Origin: a virus | DNA length: 64,000 nt | Virus record (IMG/VR): IMGVR_UViG_3300030329_005082 | Coordinates: 90,662 to 154,661 of that record | Direction: 5' to 3' (one strand) | In this document: one piece after another, positions 1 through 7,904 of the stretch | Layout of the letters: each line of letters begins with the position of its first letter | Position numbering within the stretch: position 1 is the first letter of the stretch | Made by a program: the position numbers and the translations under genes | Notes under the pieces: generated by a model | What the model was told of the DNA's origin: nothing | Database searches by the model: none | Seen by the model: the letters and a program-made list of their open reading frames with translations, nothing else

Positions 1-32
1 AACTTCCGCCACTCTGTTAGTAGTTTTTTCAT
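1..32 (-). CDS. Start of a further tagged payload gene (runs off left edge)
   Basis: Only the first ten codons and part of the next lie in the window. The ATG is at 32-30 and the reading frame gives MKKLLTEWRKF, the same leader found on the genes to its right. The stop of the preceding gene lies at 37-35, two bases before this ATG, so it is packed into the same chain. The body of the protein is not visible, so no function can be given; its presence shows that the tagged gene array continues beyond the window. Confidence 0.8.
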   Translation of the reverse strand, partial: MKKLLTEWRK

Positions 33-34
33 TA

Positions 35-409
35 TCAACCCAAGCCTCCGATTTCATCATTGGTTACTAGGTGCTTTATTATTTGAAATGCCATTGCAGC
101 CGGAATGACTGAGCCGCCGGGCAACATCGTCGCCATTAACGTGTTCTGTGCTGCATCTTTCCATTCCTGGCTCTCTTCTTCTGTTAATTCCTCTCCTTTT
201 TTCCATTTATCTAGCGCAACAACAAATGGCTTACTGCTCGGTGTTTTACTCTTGACTACTTTCGTAAATTTTAAAATTAAAGATTTGAGTTCATCAAAAT
301 GCTTTCTAATCCAATCTGTGATTTTACCTTCACGGAGTGCTTGTTCGTATCCTTCTACAAGTAAAACTTGTTGTTCATACTTCCGCCACTCTGTTAGGAG
401 GTCTTTCAT
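35..409 (-). CDS. Tagged small protein, unknown body (124 aa)
   Basis: The start is taken as the ATG at 409 because it forms an ATGA overlap with the stop of the gene to the right and because the protein then begins MKDLLTEWRKY, the leader shared by its neighbours; an upstream extension of 25 codons would lie inside the neighbour. After the leader come a charged helical region, then a W-x-x-G-x-x-LT-x-E segment (about residues 68-82) and a hydrophobic stretch around LPGGSVIPAAMAF (about residues 97-109) that may touch a membrane. I do not recognise the family with confidence. By position it is another member of the payload array. Confidence 0.75.
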   Translation of the reverse strand: MKDLLTEWRKYEQQVLLVEGYEQALREGKITDWIRKHFDELKSLILKFTKVVKSKTPSSKPFVVALDKWKKGEELTEEESQEWKDAAQNTLMATMLPGGSVIPAAMAFQIIKHLVTNDEIGGLG

Positions 410-900
410 TTTTTCTTCCCTGGGTATCTTTCCCAGTCTTCTCGTTCTGAATATGGTATTCGTGGCTGTGGGTCGTATCCCCACTCTAGCCAGGAGTTGC
501 CGTCAGTGAAAATATCTCGGGCAGTTACTGATTTCTTTATAATGTCGTATTCGCCGTTAAGCGCACTCTCGCCGTGATCTTTAGCATACTGTCTTACAGT
601 CGTAACCCAGTCACCACGATTAATGCCTCGTATACCTTTTGGAACGGCTCGGTAAACTGTGAGTTGTTTGTCCCGTCGTCCGTGGGCTTTGCGGAGAATA
701 TTATAAGCCTCGGAGTCTAAGAAACGGTCGCCAGTCCCATACCAACTCATACCATTGGGTCCGTAGACATCATCTGGATATATACCGTTGGCTGCGATGT
801 TCCATAGAGGAGCACCATCTTCCGCCATTGGGGCAGAGTGCTCGCCCTTGTAGTCTTCTTCTTTTAGAAACTTCCGCCATTCTGTTAGTAGTTTTTTCAT
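406..900 (-). CDS. Tagged ADP-ribosyltransferase-like protein (YRAVP/DWVTT type)
   Basis: The 164-residue protein begins MKKLLTEWRKFLKEE. The body has APLWNIAANGIYPDDVY (about 29-45), VYRAVP (82-87), GDWVTT (96-101) and EWGYDP (139-144). This order of an arginine-bearing strand followed by an S/T-rich strand is that of an ART-like fold seen in phage head-associated and polyvalent proteins, and YRA recalls the VYRAQ motif of T4 Alt. The classical ExE catalytic motif is not obvious, so activity is uncertain. It overlaps both neighbours by 4 nt (ATGA), implying translational coupling. The fold assignment comes from motif memory, not a search. Confidence 0.8.
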   Translation of the reverse strand: MKKLLTEWRKFLKEEDYKGEHSAPMAEDGAPLWNIAANGIYPDDVYGPNGMSWYGTGDRFLDSEAYNILRKAHGRRDKQLTVYRAVPKGIRGINRGDWVTTVRQYAKDHGESALNGEYDIIKKSVTARDIFTDGNSWLEWGYDPQPRIPYSEREDWERYPGKKK

Positions 901-1217
901 CGCCTTACAAACCTCAAATCACCATCGGTATTGGCTATCTGGCTTGGTTTGGCTTCAAAGTCTTCACCAACATAGCGATATTCCCCTGGGTTGTCTGCCT
1001 CTTGTATATCGTCTTCATCTACAAACGCATAAACTACATAGAAGTCCTCGTCATTATAAATTGCCGAAGTAACAGCGTGGTCGCCAGCAAATTTGCGGGA
1101 CAAAGTTACATAATCATTATTCCTAATAACTTTTGTGAAAGCAGGTTGTGCTCGGAAGATTTTTACCTTCTTTCCCTCTTTCAAAAACTTCCGCCACTCT
1201 GTTAGTAGTTGTTTCAT
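897..1217 (-). CDS. Tagged short ART-like protein
   Basis: A 106-residue protein beginning MKQLLTEWRKFLKEG. The body keeps FRAQP (about 21-25), DYVTLSRKFA (about 36-45) and NPGEYRYVG (about 77-85), a compact version of the R-strand and S/T-strand layout of the neighbouring ART-like protein. It is shorter than usual ARTs (about 150-200 residues), so it may be a minimal, degenerate or regulatory version. ATGA overlaps on both sides put it in the same translationally coupled chain. No catalytic glutamate pair can be named with confidence. Confidence 0.72.
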   Translation of the reverse strand: MKQLLTEWRKFLKEGKKVKIFRAQPAFTKVIRNNDYVTLSRKFAGDHAVTSAIYNDEDFYVVYAFVDEDDIQEADNPGEYRYVGEDFEAKPSQIANTDGDLRFVRR

Positions 1218-1864
1218 CTTGTCTTTTCAACCTCAAGAACTTTTATTCTCTTAGGATCAAACATAATCCAATTCTCGTCTAACTGAATACTGTCAAAGCC
1301 TTCGTCTTCAATTTGCTGTAGATAGAGCTTGTCATACTCATCCCAGCCAGCAGTCTTGTCAACGGTCAGTTCAACTTTCATTATATATTTAGATGACAGT
1401 GCTCCACTCTCACCTCTAAGAATTTTATCTTTATCTTCCGAAAACCACATGACACCTTGAGCGCCGAAGTCACGGCTGAACTTTCTGATAGGAACGTTGC
1501 TGCCATGATATGCAATAATAGTCTGTGATCCCAATACTTCAATGGATTCTAATTTCGCTTTTTTTACTTTTATTTCCCCGGTTTCATCAATGTTTCCGCT
1601 GATTACATCTTCCGGAAAATACTCATAAGTCAATAAAGCATCTTGCTTGTCGGTCATATCTGTGTAATAGTCTTTTACGAAATCCTTGGTTGTTCCAAGA
1701 TAGATTCCGCCAGATGGGCTTTCAACTGCTCCAACTTCAGCACTATACTCTAAGTCAGGGTTCTGAAGACTGAATAGTTTGCCGCCCTCAGTAGCAACAA
1801 TCTTGTATCCTTTTCTAGACTCTTTTTGTTCTAGTAGAAATTTTCGCCAGCTAGAGGTTTTCAT
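1214..1864 (-). CDS. Tagged double-ART protein (ART-PolyVal-like C-terminus)
   Basis: The 216 residues begin MKTSSWRKFLLEQ, a leader that has lost the LLTE portion but keeps WRKFL. Residues about 18-112 form a first module (GYKIVATEGG, GGIYLGTT, YEYFPEDVISG). Residues about 115-212 form a second with AYHGSN, VMWFSED, a GFDSIQL strand and IMFDPKRIKVLEV. The second pattern (YHGS, then WFSxD, then GFDSI, then FDPxxI) matches ADP-ribosyltransferases of the ART-PolyVal kind found in phage polyvalent proteins. Two ART-like modules in one short protein suggest fusion or duplication. ATGA overlaps join it to both neighbours. Confidence 0.78.
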   Translation of the reverse strand: MKTSSWRKFLLEQKESRKGYKIVATEGGKLFSLQNPDLEYSAEVGAVESPSGGIYLGTTKDFVKDYYTDMTDKQDALLTYEYFPEDVISGNIDETGEIKVKKAKLESIEVLGSQTIIAYHGSNVPIRKFSRDFGAQGVMWFSEDKDKILRGESGALSSKYIMKVELTVDKTAGWDEYDKLYLQQIEDEGFDSIQLDENWIMFDPKRIKVLEVEKTR

Positions 1865-2292
1865 CTTTTGCCTCCTGGGTATCTAATCATGGCTTCTCGG
1901 CTCCGATAGTCCTTGTTGCGACCAAGATTAGATTTGAATCCAAATCCTTTGTAGAATTTTTTGAGCTTCGGAACGCTGCCACCAAAATCTTTAGACGGAG
2001 TTAGAGCTATAATATAATCATTTTCATCAGCCCAGTCTATGATTTTATTCATGGCTTTTGTCCCAAGTCCGGAACCTCTTTTTTCTTTCGGAACAACGAT
2101 AGAGTCAAGATTTACAATTGATTTAGAATATTCGTCACCTGGGGTTCCGGAAGACATCCAAAGATCAATCTCGTATTCATCACTTATGGATTTTGCAAAC
2201 GGTGACACGACTGCGCTGAGAGCTTGTTTACGATCCCTGTAAGACTCTTTTTCAGATAGGAATTTACGCCATTCGGTTAGTAAACTTTTCAC
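1861..2292 (-). CDS. Tagged GNAT-family N-acetyltransferase
   Basis: A GNAT fold of about 143 residues. The acetyl-CoA pyrophosphate-binding motif is RGSGLGTKAM (about residues 73-82), preceded by the strand SIVNLDSIVV and followed by FYKGFGF. The start is a GTG at 2292: it gives MKSLLTEWRKFLSEKE, matching the shared leader exactly, and makes a 4-nt GTGA overlap with the stop of the polyvalent gene. Another GTG lies one codon upstream. GNAT domains are common in phage polyvalent proteins. The acyl acceptor is unknown; a host or virion protein, RNA or small molecule are all possible. Confidence 0.88.
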   Translation of the reverse strand: MKSLLTEWRKFLSEKESYRDRKQALSAVVSPFAKSISDEYEIDLWMSSGTPGDEYSKSIVNLDSIVVPKEKRGSGLGTKAMNKIIDWADENDYIIALTPSKDFGGSVPKLKKFYKGFGFKSNLGRNKDYRSREAMIRYPGGKR

Positions 2293-5200
2293 CACTCTTC
2301 CTCTTCGTCTTCGTCGTCATACTCTGGCTCTTCAAAAGAACCAAAGCCTTGATCACGCTTTGTTTCGTAGTAAATTTCAGCCTCTTCTGGGGTGCCGGTA
2401 GCAAAGTCTGACTCGTCAACACTATACTCCTCTAGTCCCATCTCTTGTGCGTTCATTAGAATATTATACTCTTGCAAGAATGAAGCTGGGATTCTGCCCT
2501 TATACCCATATATTCCAACTTCACGGGACAAAGAAAAACTGTCAACATCTAAATCACGACGTTGGCGGTCTCTAAAACTTGAACAAATATAATCATAACA
2601 CCCTGTGTCGCCAGAAGTAATATCAACATCGTAATCAGGAATCATCAACGCTTTGTCTGGAATTCTCAAAGCTACAACCATGGGATCGCCGCCTACTTTG
2701 CGAGAAGTGTGGAATGCGTGATGTAGCGCCTCATCAAAACGGGAAGAAAAGAATACTGCATCAGGATGAGATATTCCTTCGTAGTTTGTTTCTTTCTCGC
2801 CAGGAACAAGTCCAAACTTTAAAAGCCCTGGGATATAATCAGTGGTTGTTCCGTGGTACACAATATTTGGAATCTTTCCTCTTAGTGCCCAGCGGGATAA
2901 CTGCTCATCACCGGCTTCAGTTGGCATATATGTTACACCAGAAGCTCCCAACTCTTTGACTACTTTTTTGACAAGGATGGATGATTTTGGATCCAAAAAG
3001 AATGAGCCAACTTTCTCAAGGTGGAGATAGTTTGGACGGCTCCAATTTAATCCACCAACCAGCACGTCGCTACGCTCGGCAGAGTCTAGTATCTGCTTGA
3101 GATCATGAACTTCATCCCAATCTTGTTCTACATCCAGTGCTTGATTTATTTCTTCTTTTGTCTCTTCGTCCACTTCATCCTGAAGACGCCAGATGTTTTG
3201 GCGGTAAGCTACAATGTTACTGCCTTCTGGGTCGCCCTTGACAAACATCTCAGAGATAATTTTATTCTCGCTAAGGGTTTCTTCATCAAGCGCCTCTAAA
3301 ATAACATCTTTATACTTTGGAGACATCTCGTCGTGACCAGGGACATCCGCAAGATCAACAAGTTTGTGTTCTGTGTGTTCAAAACTTAATTTAATGTCAG
3401 ATTCAGGCATCTCTGCTTTATAAAATGTTTCGTCACCAATGCTGTAGAGTTTTACAGGATTTTTGATTCTTAAGTTTGTTTCCTCAAAAACCTCTCTTAC
3501 TAGACCTTCTTCAAGTGTCTCGCCCTCTACAAGGTGACCACCAGGCAAATCCCAGTGTCCAGGGAAGTTTTCCATTTCTTCGCAGCGTTTGATAAGCAAA
3601 ATCTGATCACCAGAATACAATACAGCCTTGGCAACCTCTTTCACATCAGGTTTCTCATCGGATATTGATATTTCTATCTGCTCCATGATCATATTCTTAA
3701 GGAGCGACTTAACATCTTTAGATTCATTTTTTGATTCACGATCAAGCTTGTACCCTTGTATCTCTAATTCCTTCTCAATAGCGGCGGCTTGTTTGGGAGT
3801 AACATCGTATTCTGAATCGTTTCTGATATCTTCTAGCATCTTGGCTACATGATCTCTAATCTTTTTGCTTGCTGGAACTCCAAGTTCTTTTCTGGTAAGA
3901 GCTTTCCATAAAAGATCAGCAGCAAAATTCTTCCAAGTCATTTCGCCAGCATATGCTGGATAATTATCAAGAACCTTTATCACAATATCATCAGGCACTG
4001 TGTTGCTCAGGATGAAACTATCAACAACGTCAGGTATGAAAATATTACCCTCTTCCTTAAGTTTTTTCAAACTACCAAGAATGTCATATAAAGACTCTTC
4101 TGGCAGGCTCGGGGCGTGAATCATGTCTGCTAAAAACTCTGCCGAGTCTGTTCGCAACTTGCCGTCCTCGTCATACAATTCGTCCAAAAGTGAGACAGCG
4201 GGGGTGCTGGGGTTTAAGAGTGCTGCCTTGGCAAGTGAATAATCTCCCCAAGTGCCCATTGACTTATGGTATGACCCGACCTGCTTCTTGAGAACATCTT
4301 GTGGCATGTTTGGGTTCATCATTGCTTTTTTGAGAACCTCTGGTGAATAGCCCGCTGCACCCTCAGAGACGGCTCTCAAAAACTCAGGAGTAGCTTTCTT
4401 TGGATTAGAAAGCATGTGCATTACCACATATTTATCACTGTATTCTTTATTTACCTTGTTCAACAATTCCTTACTAGCGGCATCAAATATCTCTTGAGGA
4501 ACGTTAGGGTGGGCAAGTATATGCTGTAATATACTGGTTGAAACAAAAGTCTCTTTTCCGGTTTCGGAAACCTTCTTTACAAAGTCATATATTTTTTGTA
4601 TATGAGGAGTTTCCAAACTCATATTTTTTTGCACAGCATAATCTAAGATATCTAATTTATCATGAATATCAAATTTTGCGCCGGAATCGGGATCTGCGTC
4701 AATGTCTGATCCGAACTCCATAACTGACACAAGTGCTCTTTCAACCTTGTCGGCTGGAGCGCCAGGTGAAACTAAAATTCTAAATGCTGATGTTGTTGGG
4801 AGTGAATAAATACTATTGTCTATAGTGGCGACGTGATCTAATCCGCCCTTATGCGTAAAGAACCCCTGAGATGCTTCATTCTTGTGGATGATCCCGGCCG
4901 AGTTAACATCAATAACAGCGTCATATCCAAGGGCTCGTAAAATACCATTAGACAAAAGGGTAACCTTTTTGTCAGTTGCTATCTCTAATGCCTTAGCCGC
5001 TGCCTGAACGTAATCATATACTTTTTCAGACTCTGTGTCTCCGCCGTAATTACGAAAAGAAACCTTGGACAACGTTTCAACGTGTTTAGGATCTTCTAAC
5101 CAAAACTCGGGAGAAACAAATGATACTCTATCACCCTCCCTAGTGTTAGCCATCATCAGCTTAAGAGAAGCCTTTGACCCAGGAGGTCCAGCAGGCATCT

Positions 5201-7895
5201 CGTAAACTGGAAATGTATCTTGTGCAAATGCTGGGTATTTTCTGGCAATAGCAGCGTTCATTTCTTCTCTTGACGGGATGTCGCCTGTCATAGCATCATC
5301 TCCGAGCCAGAGAACTTTAGCGCCGTCTTTGATTTTCAACAGTTGTGCATATGGTCTTTTGCTGCCAAAGATCTTATTTTTGGAAGCGCGATCAACAATA
5401 TTCTTTGTCCAATGCCAGCCGTAAATACCAGCAGGAGTATTGTATTTAGTCCCTGGGTTGATGCCTACCTTTTGCACATCTGTGAAACTTACTAAAAAAT
5501 TAGGGTCTCCAATCGCATTCATGATAGCGTCCCGATCAGGATTGGAACTTATTTTAAGCTCTTCTTCTAGAACCTCTTTGATGAGGCTCCTTATTAGGCT
5601 GACAGTTTTAGACTCATTCTTTCCTGGGAGGTTTTTGTACTGTGGGTCATCCTTGGACAGGAGTGGCTGCTTTGTTTCAAATTCTTTGACTATTATGTCC
5701 CATTGTTTTTGGACCAATTTCTCAATTACATCAACGTGTTCGTCAAAGTAAGTAAGGAACGTCATGTTCTGTAGGATTTGTTTTTCGCTAGTACTAGGCT
5801 CAAAAGCAATAACAACTGCACCCATGGCTTTATAGGTCGGAGCGTTACCACTATATTGCGGGCTCGCAAATGTCTCTGGGTACAGATAGAATTTTATTGA
5901 ATCTAGCGCATTAAGAGCGGGGGTTACGTCTTCTTTTTCTTTTTCCGGAAGTCCAGCCATGGGAAGCTCTAATTGCTTGTGGGCAGCTTGAGCAGCATCC
6001 ATAATCTCATCTGATAGAGAATTGATCATAGGCTTGGAGTGTACAGGAGCTAGTTGTACCCCTCTCTTACGCAAGTAGATTGTTGACTTCATATTCTCCC
6101 AGTCACGAAGACTCCAGCCGAAAACATCTGCCATTGTTGGAGACTGTGCATATTCAAGTGGTTTTTCTGAGTTACCAGAAGCATCTTTACGGGGCCCTGG
6201 GACTGGATAATTGTCTAGCTCAAAGAAAGCTGCGACTGTCAATACACCGGCTCTTGTAAGAGGGGCATCTACTTTAAAGTTCTTTAGTTGTTTGCCAGCG
6301 ATGATTTCTTCTTCTTCGTCAGTTGTGTCCAGAAGCTCTCCATAAGGAGTCTCTTGCATCCAGCCATCTTCCATCATAGAGTTGATAATGGCTTCCTTGA
6401 CTTCATCATAAGACTCAACGACATTGGAAACATCTTCTATGAGTTCTCGGGCTCCATCAAGTTGTAATCCCCATGATTCTATCTTTCCGAAAATACGCAA
6501 TATAGCCTTACCAGTGACACTGCGTTGAATGCCAGCATCCCAATCTTCTATGTGAGCATCAGGTACATACCACTCGCTATCTTCGTAAGCAGCCTCGGCT
6601 AAGCTGGCTAAAGTTCTTAGGGGCTCCAAGCGATTGAGAGCCTGAAAGGCTTCTTTTTCGTCTTTGGCTCCAACCATTGGGGCTTTTATCATCCCCTCTT
6701 CAAGGTAAAAATCAAACTCAAAGTCAATAGACACATTGACTTCTGGCATCTCATTCCATTCGTCCCAGTCAACACTTATATTTGACCTAACATCTTGGTG
6801 ATCTAAATATGAATGCTCTAGGTCTAGAATTGCATTCCTGGCTTCATCAACAATTTGTTCAATCCGATCTTCGCCAACAAAATCAATATCATCTTCGTCA
6901 CCAGATACATCAACTGAATCAGAAGGTCCATACATCTCTAGTGCATCGGAGAGTTCTATGTTTTCCATGCCGATCAAATTATTAAACATGGTGTGTTCAG
7001 AACTGTCAGAATATGAACCACCTCTGCGAACAAAGTCTCCAAGCCATAACTTCTCGGAGAAGACGGGATGGCTCTTCTGAATATCTCTTGCCCAGGCAAT
7101 AACAGTATTCAAGAAACCAGGGACAGGCTTACCATAGATCCGAGTCTCAGGCACGAGTAGTGCTAGCGGTTTGCCTTGGGTTGCTAGTTTTGGATTATCT
7201 AAGCGACGAAGGCGAACACGAGCGATGGGCCTGATACCAGAAACGCCACGGTCGCGATCTGCAAATAATTCATGGTCGTCAAGATGTTCCTCTGCTTTTT
7301 TATAATCGTCGCCATCAATAAGATAAGCGATAGCACCGGCACGCATAGCATCAGCAATTGCACACTTGAAATAATCATGACCCTCTGAGTGGCATGATGT
7401 GATTCCTTCTTGTCCAAAGTCTGACATTCTCAGAACGTCTACTGGATGCTGAGAAATCACAACAGCATATTTGGTATCTAATACGTCCGGATTGCCGAGG
7501 AAGTTTGCTTGGAACTTGTTCCACCACTTTTGAACTTTTTCAGGAAGCTCTTTGCCAATGGTTTTTCCAAGTCTTGTTTTTCTTTCCCTTTTTCCGACAC
7601 GGGTTTCAATTTCTTGAGTTGCGGTGCCGTCTTCAAGGTTGACTTGAATGCCCTTGGCTGCCAAAGGCGTGACAATATAATCGTAAAAATTCTGGATTTC
7701 TTCATTATCGGAAGCCATCATAGGAATCAAGACACGCTCTTTGCCGCCAAAGACAGGAGACATTTCCGACTGTTCTAAATCTTTGGCAGCGTCTACGACA
7801 TAATCGTAAACCTCTGAACTAATCTCATCTAACCTACGGAATGGTTCTCTCTGGTCAGCTAAATACTGATTCCAGCTATGGAGCAAATCTTTCAT
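2289..7895 (-). CDS. Giant polyvalent protein with Nudix and ART domains (1868 aa)
   Basis: It starts MKDLLHSWNQYL, a divergent copy of the array leader, with GAGGAA as ribosome binding site. Domains in order: residues 30-290, an unknown module with a conserved SCHSEGHDYFKC segment (about 167-178); about 300-640, acidic and unassigned; 760-783, a leader-like segment NESKTVSLIRSLIKEVLEEE; 785-1030, a module with NPGTKYNTPAGIYGW and LGYDAVIDV; about 1100-1330, LRV-type repeats (NPNxPxxxL); 1389-1412, a second leader-like segment; 1418-1525, a Nudix hydrolase with box G1453-x5-E1459-x7-R1467-E-V-F-E-E; 1640-1820, an ART with YHGT (H1681) and VFFSS; then an acidic tail. Polyvalent proteins of this kind are known from phages and conjugative elements. 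It is probably packaged and injected, by analogy. Confidence 0.88.
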   Translation of the reverse strand: MKDLLHSWNQYLADQREPFRRLDEISSEVYDYVVDAAKDLEQSEMSPVFGGKERVLIPMMASDNEEIQNFYDYIVTPLAAKGIQVNLEDGTATQEIETRVGKRERKTRLGKTIGKELPEKVQKWWNKFQANFLGNPDVLDTKYAVVISQHPVDVLRMSDFGQEGITSCHSEGHDYFKCAIADAMRAGAIAYLIDGDDYKKAEEHLDDHELFADRDRGVSGIRPIARVRLRRLDNPKLATQGKPLALLVPETRIYGKPVPGFLNTVIAWARDIQKSHPVFSEKLWLGDFVRRGGSYSDSSEHTMFNNLIGMENIELSDALEMYGPSDSVDVSGDEDDIDFVGEDRIEQIVDEARNAILDLEHSYLDHQDVRSNISVDWDEWNEMPEVNVSIDFEFDFYLEEGMIKAPMVGAKDEKEAFQALNRLEPLRTLASLAEAAYEDSEWYVPDAHIEDWDAGIQRSVTGKAILRIFGKIESWGLQLDGARELIEDVSNVVESYDEVKEAIINSMMEDGWMQETPYGELLDTTDEEEEIIAGKQLKNFKVDAPLTRAGVLTVAAFFELDNYPVPGPRKDASGNSEKPLEYAQSPTMADVFGWSLRDWENMKSTIYLRKRGVQLAPVHSKPMINSLSDEIMDAAQAAHKQLELPMAGLPEKEKEDVTPALNALDSIKFYLYPETFASPQYSGNAPTYKAMGAVVIAFEPSTSEKQILQNMTFLTYFDEHVDVIEKLVQKQWDIIVKEFETKQPLLSKDDPQYKNLPGKNESKTVSLIRSLIKEVLEEELKISSNPDRDAIMNAIGDPNFLVSFTDVQKVGINPGTKYNTPAGIYGWHWTKNIVDRASKNKIFGSKRPYAQLLKIKDGAKVLWLGDDAMTGDIPSREEMNAAIARKYPAFAQDTFPVYEMPAGPPGSKASLKLMMANTREGDRVSFVSPEFWLEDPKHVETLSKVSFRNYGGDTESEKVYDYVQAAAKALEIATDKKVTLLSNGILRALGYDAVIDVNSAGIIHKNEASQGFFTHKGGLDHVATIDNSIYSLPTTSAFRILVSPGAPADKVERALVSVMEFGSDIDADPDSGAKFDIHDKLDILDYAVQKNMSLETPHIQKIYDFVKKVSETGKETFVSTSILQHILAHPNVPQEIFDAASKELLNKVNKEYSDKYVVMHMLSNPKKATPEFLRAVSEGAAGYSPEVLKKAMMNPNMPQDVLKKQVGSYHKSMGTWGDYSLAKAALLNPSTPAVSLLDELYDEDGKLRTDSAEFLADMIHAPSLPEESLYDILGSLKKLKEEGNIFIPDVVDSFILSNTVPDDIVIKVLDNYPAYAGEMTWKNFAADLLWKALTRKELGVPASKKIRDHVAKMLEDIRNDSEYDVTPKQAAAIEKELEIQGYKLDRESKNESKDVKSLLKNMIMEQIEISISDEKPDVKEVAKAVLYSGDQILLIKRCEEMENFPGHWDLPGGHLVEGETLEEGLVREVFEETNLRIKNPVKLYSIGDETFYKAEMPESDIKLSFEHTEHKLVDLADVPGHDEMSPKYKDVILEALDEETLSENKIISEMFVKGDPEGSNIVAYRQNIWRLQDEVDEETKEEINQALDVEQDWDEVHDLKQILDSAERSDVLVGGLNWSRPNYLHLEKVGSFFLDPKSSILVKKVVKELGASGVTYMPTEAGDEQLSRWALRGKIPNIVYHGTTTDYIPGLLKFGLVPGEKETNYEGISHPDAVFFSSRFDEALHHAFHTSRKVGGDPMVVALRIPDKALMIPDYDVDITSGDTGCYDYICSSFRDRQRRDLDVDSFSLSREVGIYGYKGRIPASFLQEYNILMNAQEMGLEEYSVDESDFATGTPEEAEIYYETKRDQGFGSFEEPEYDDEDEEEEW
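3660..3731 (-). other. Internal leader-like segment at a module boundary
   Basis: Encodes NESKDVKSLLKNMIMEQIEI, about residues 1389-1408 of the polyvalent protein, just before the Nudix module. It resembles the segment at 5547-5618 and the MKITKSQL..IIREE leader of the genes at 9516-10312. It may be a linker, a former N-terminus kept after fusion, or a processing site. Confidence 0.5.
5547..5618 (-). other. Internal leader-like segment at a module boundary
   Basis: Encodes NESKTVSLIRSLIKEVLEEE, about residues 760-779 of the polyvalent protein, separating the N-terminal modules from the ART-like module. It contains (L/I)-x-E triplets of the kind cut by T4-type prohead proteases. Cleavage is inference only. 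Confidence 0.5.
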
Positions 7896-7904
7896 TAATG
7901 TTCC

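Larger units (their letters stand above)
1..2292 (-). repeat. Dispersed ~30-bp repeats encoding the MK-x-LLTEWRKFL leader
   Basis: The same stretch of about 30 bases recurs at the 5' end of consecutive leftward genes: 1-32, about 380-409, 869-900, 1185-1217 and 2262-2292. On the plus strand its core reads TTCCGCCACTCTGTTAG with one or two changes per copy. The copy opening the gene at 1864 keeps only the WRKFL part. Identity is confined to the leader and stops where the gene bodies diverge, which points to modular shuffling of a 5' cassette or strong selection on the peptide rather than whole-gene duplication. Confidence 0.85.

Noticed and set aside
1-2292. CRISPR-like or transposon repeat for the ~30-bp direct repeats
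   Set aside because: Repeats are in frame at gene starts, spacing is that of genes, and no cas or transposase gene is near.
2289-7895. Frameshift or split genes in the 1868-residue frame
   Set aside because: The frame is open throughout with consistent composition and module boundaries; a single long protein is the simplest reading.
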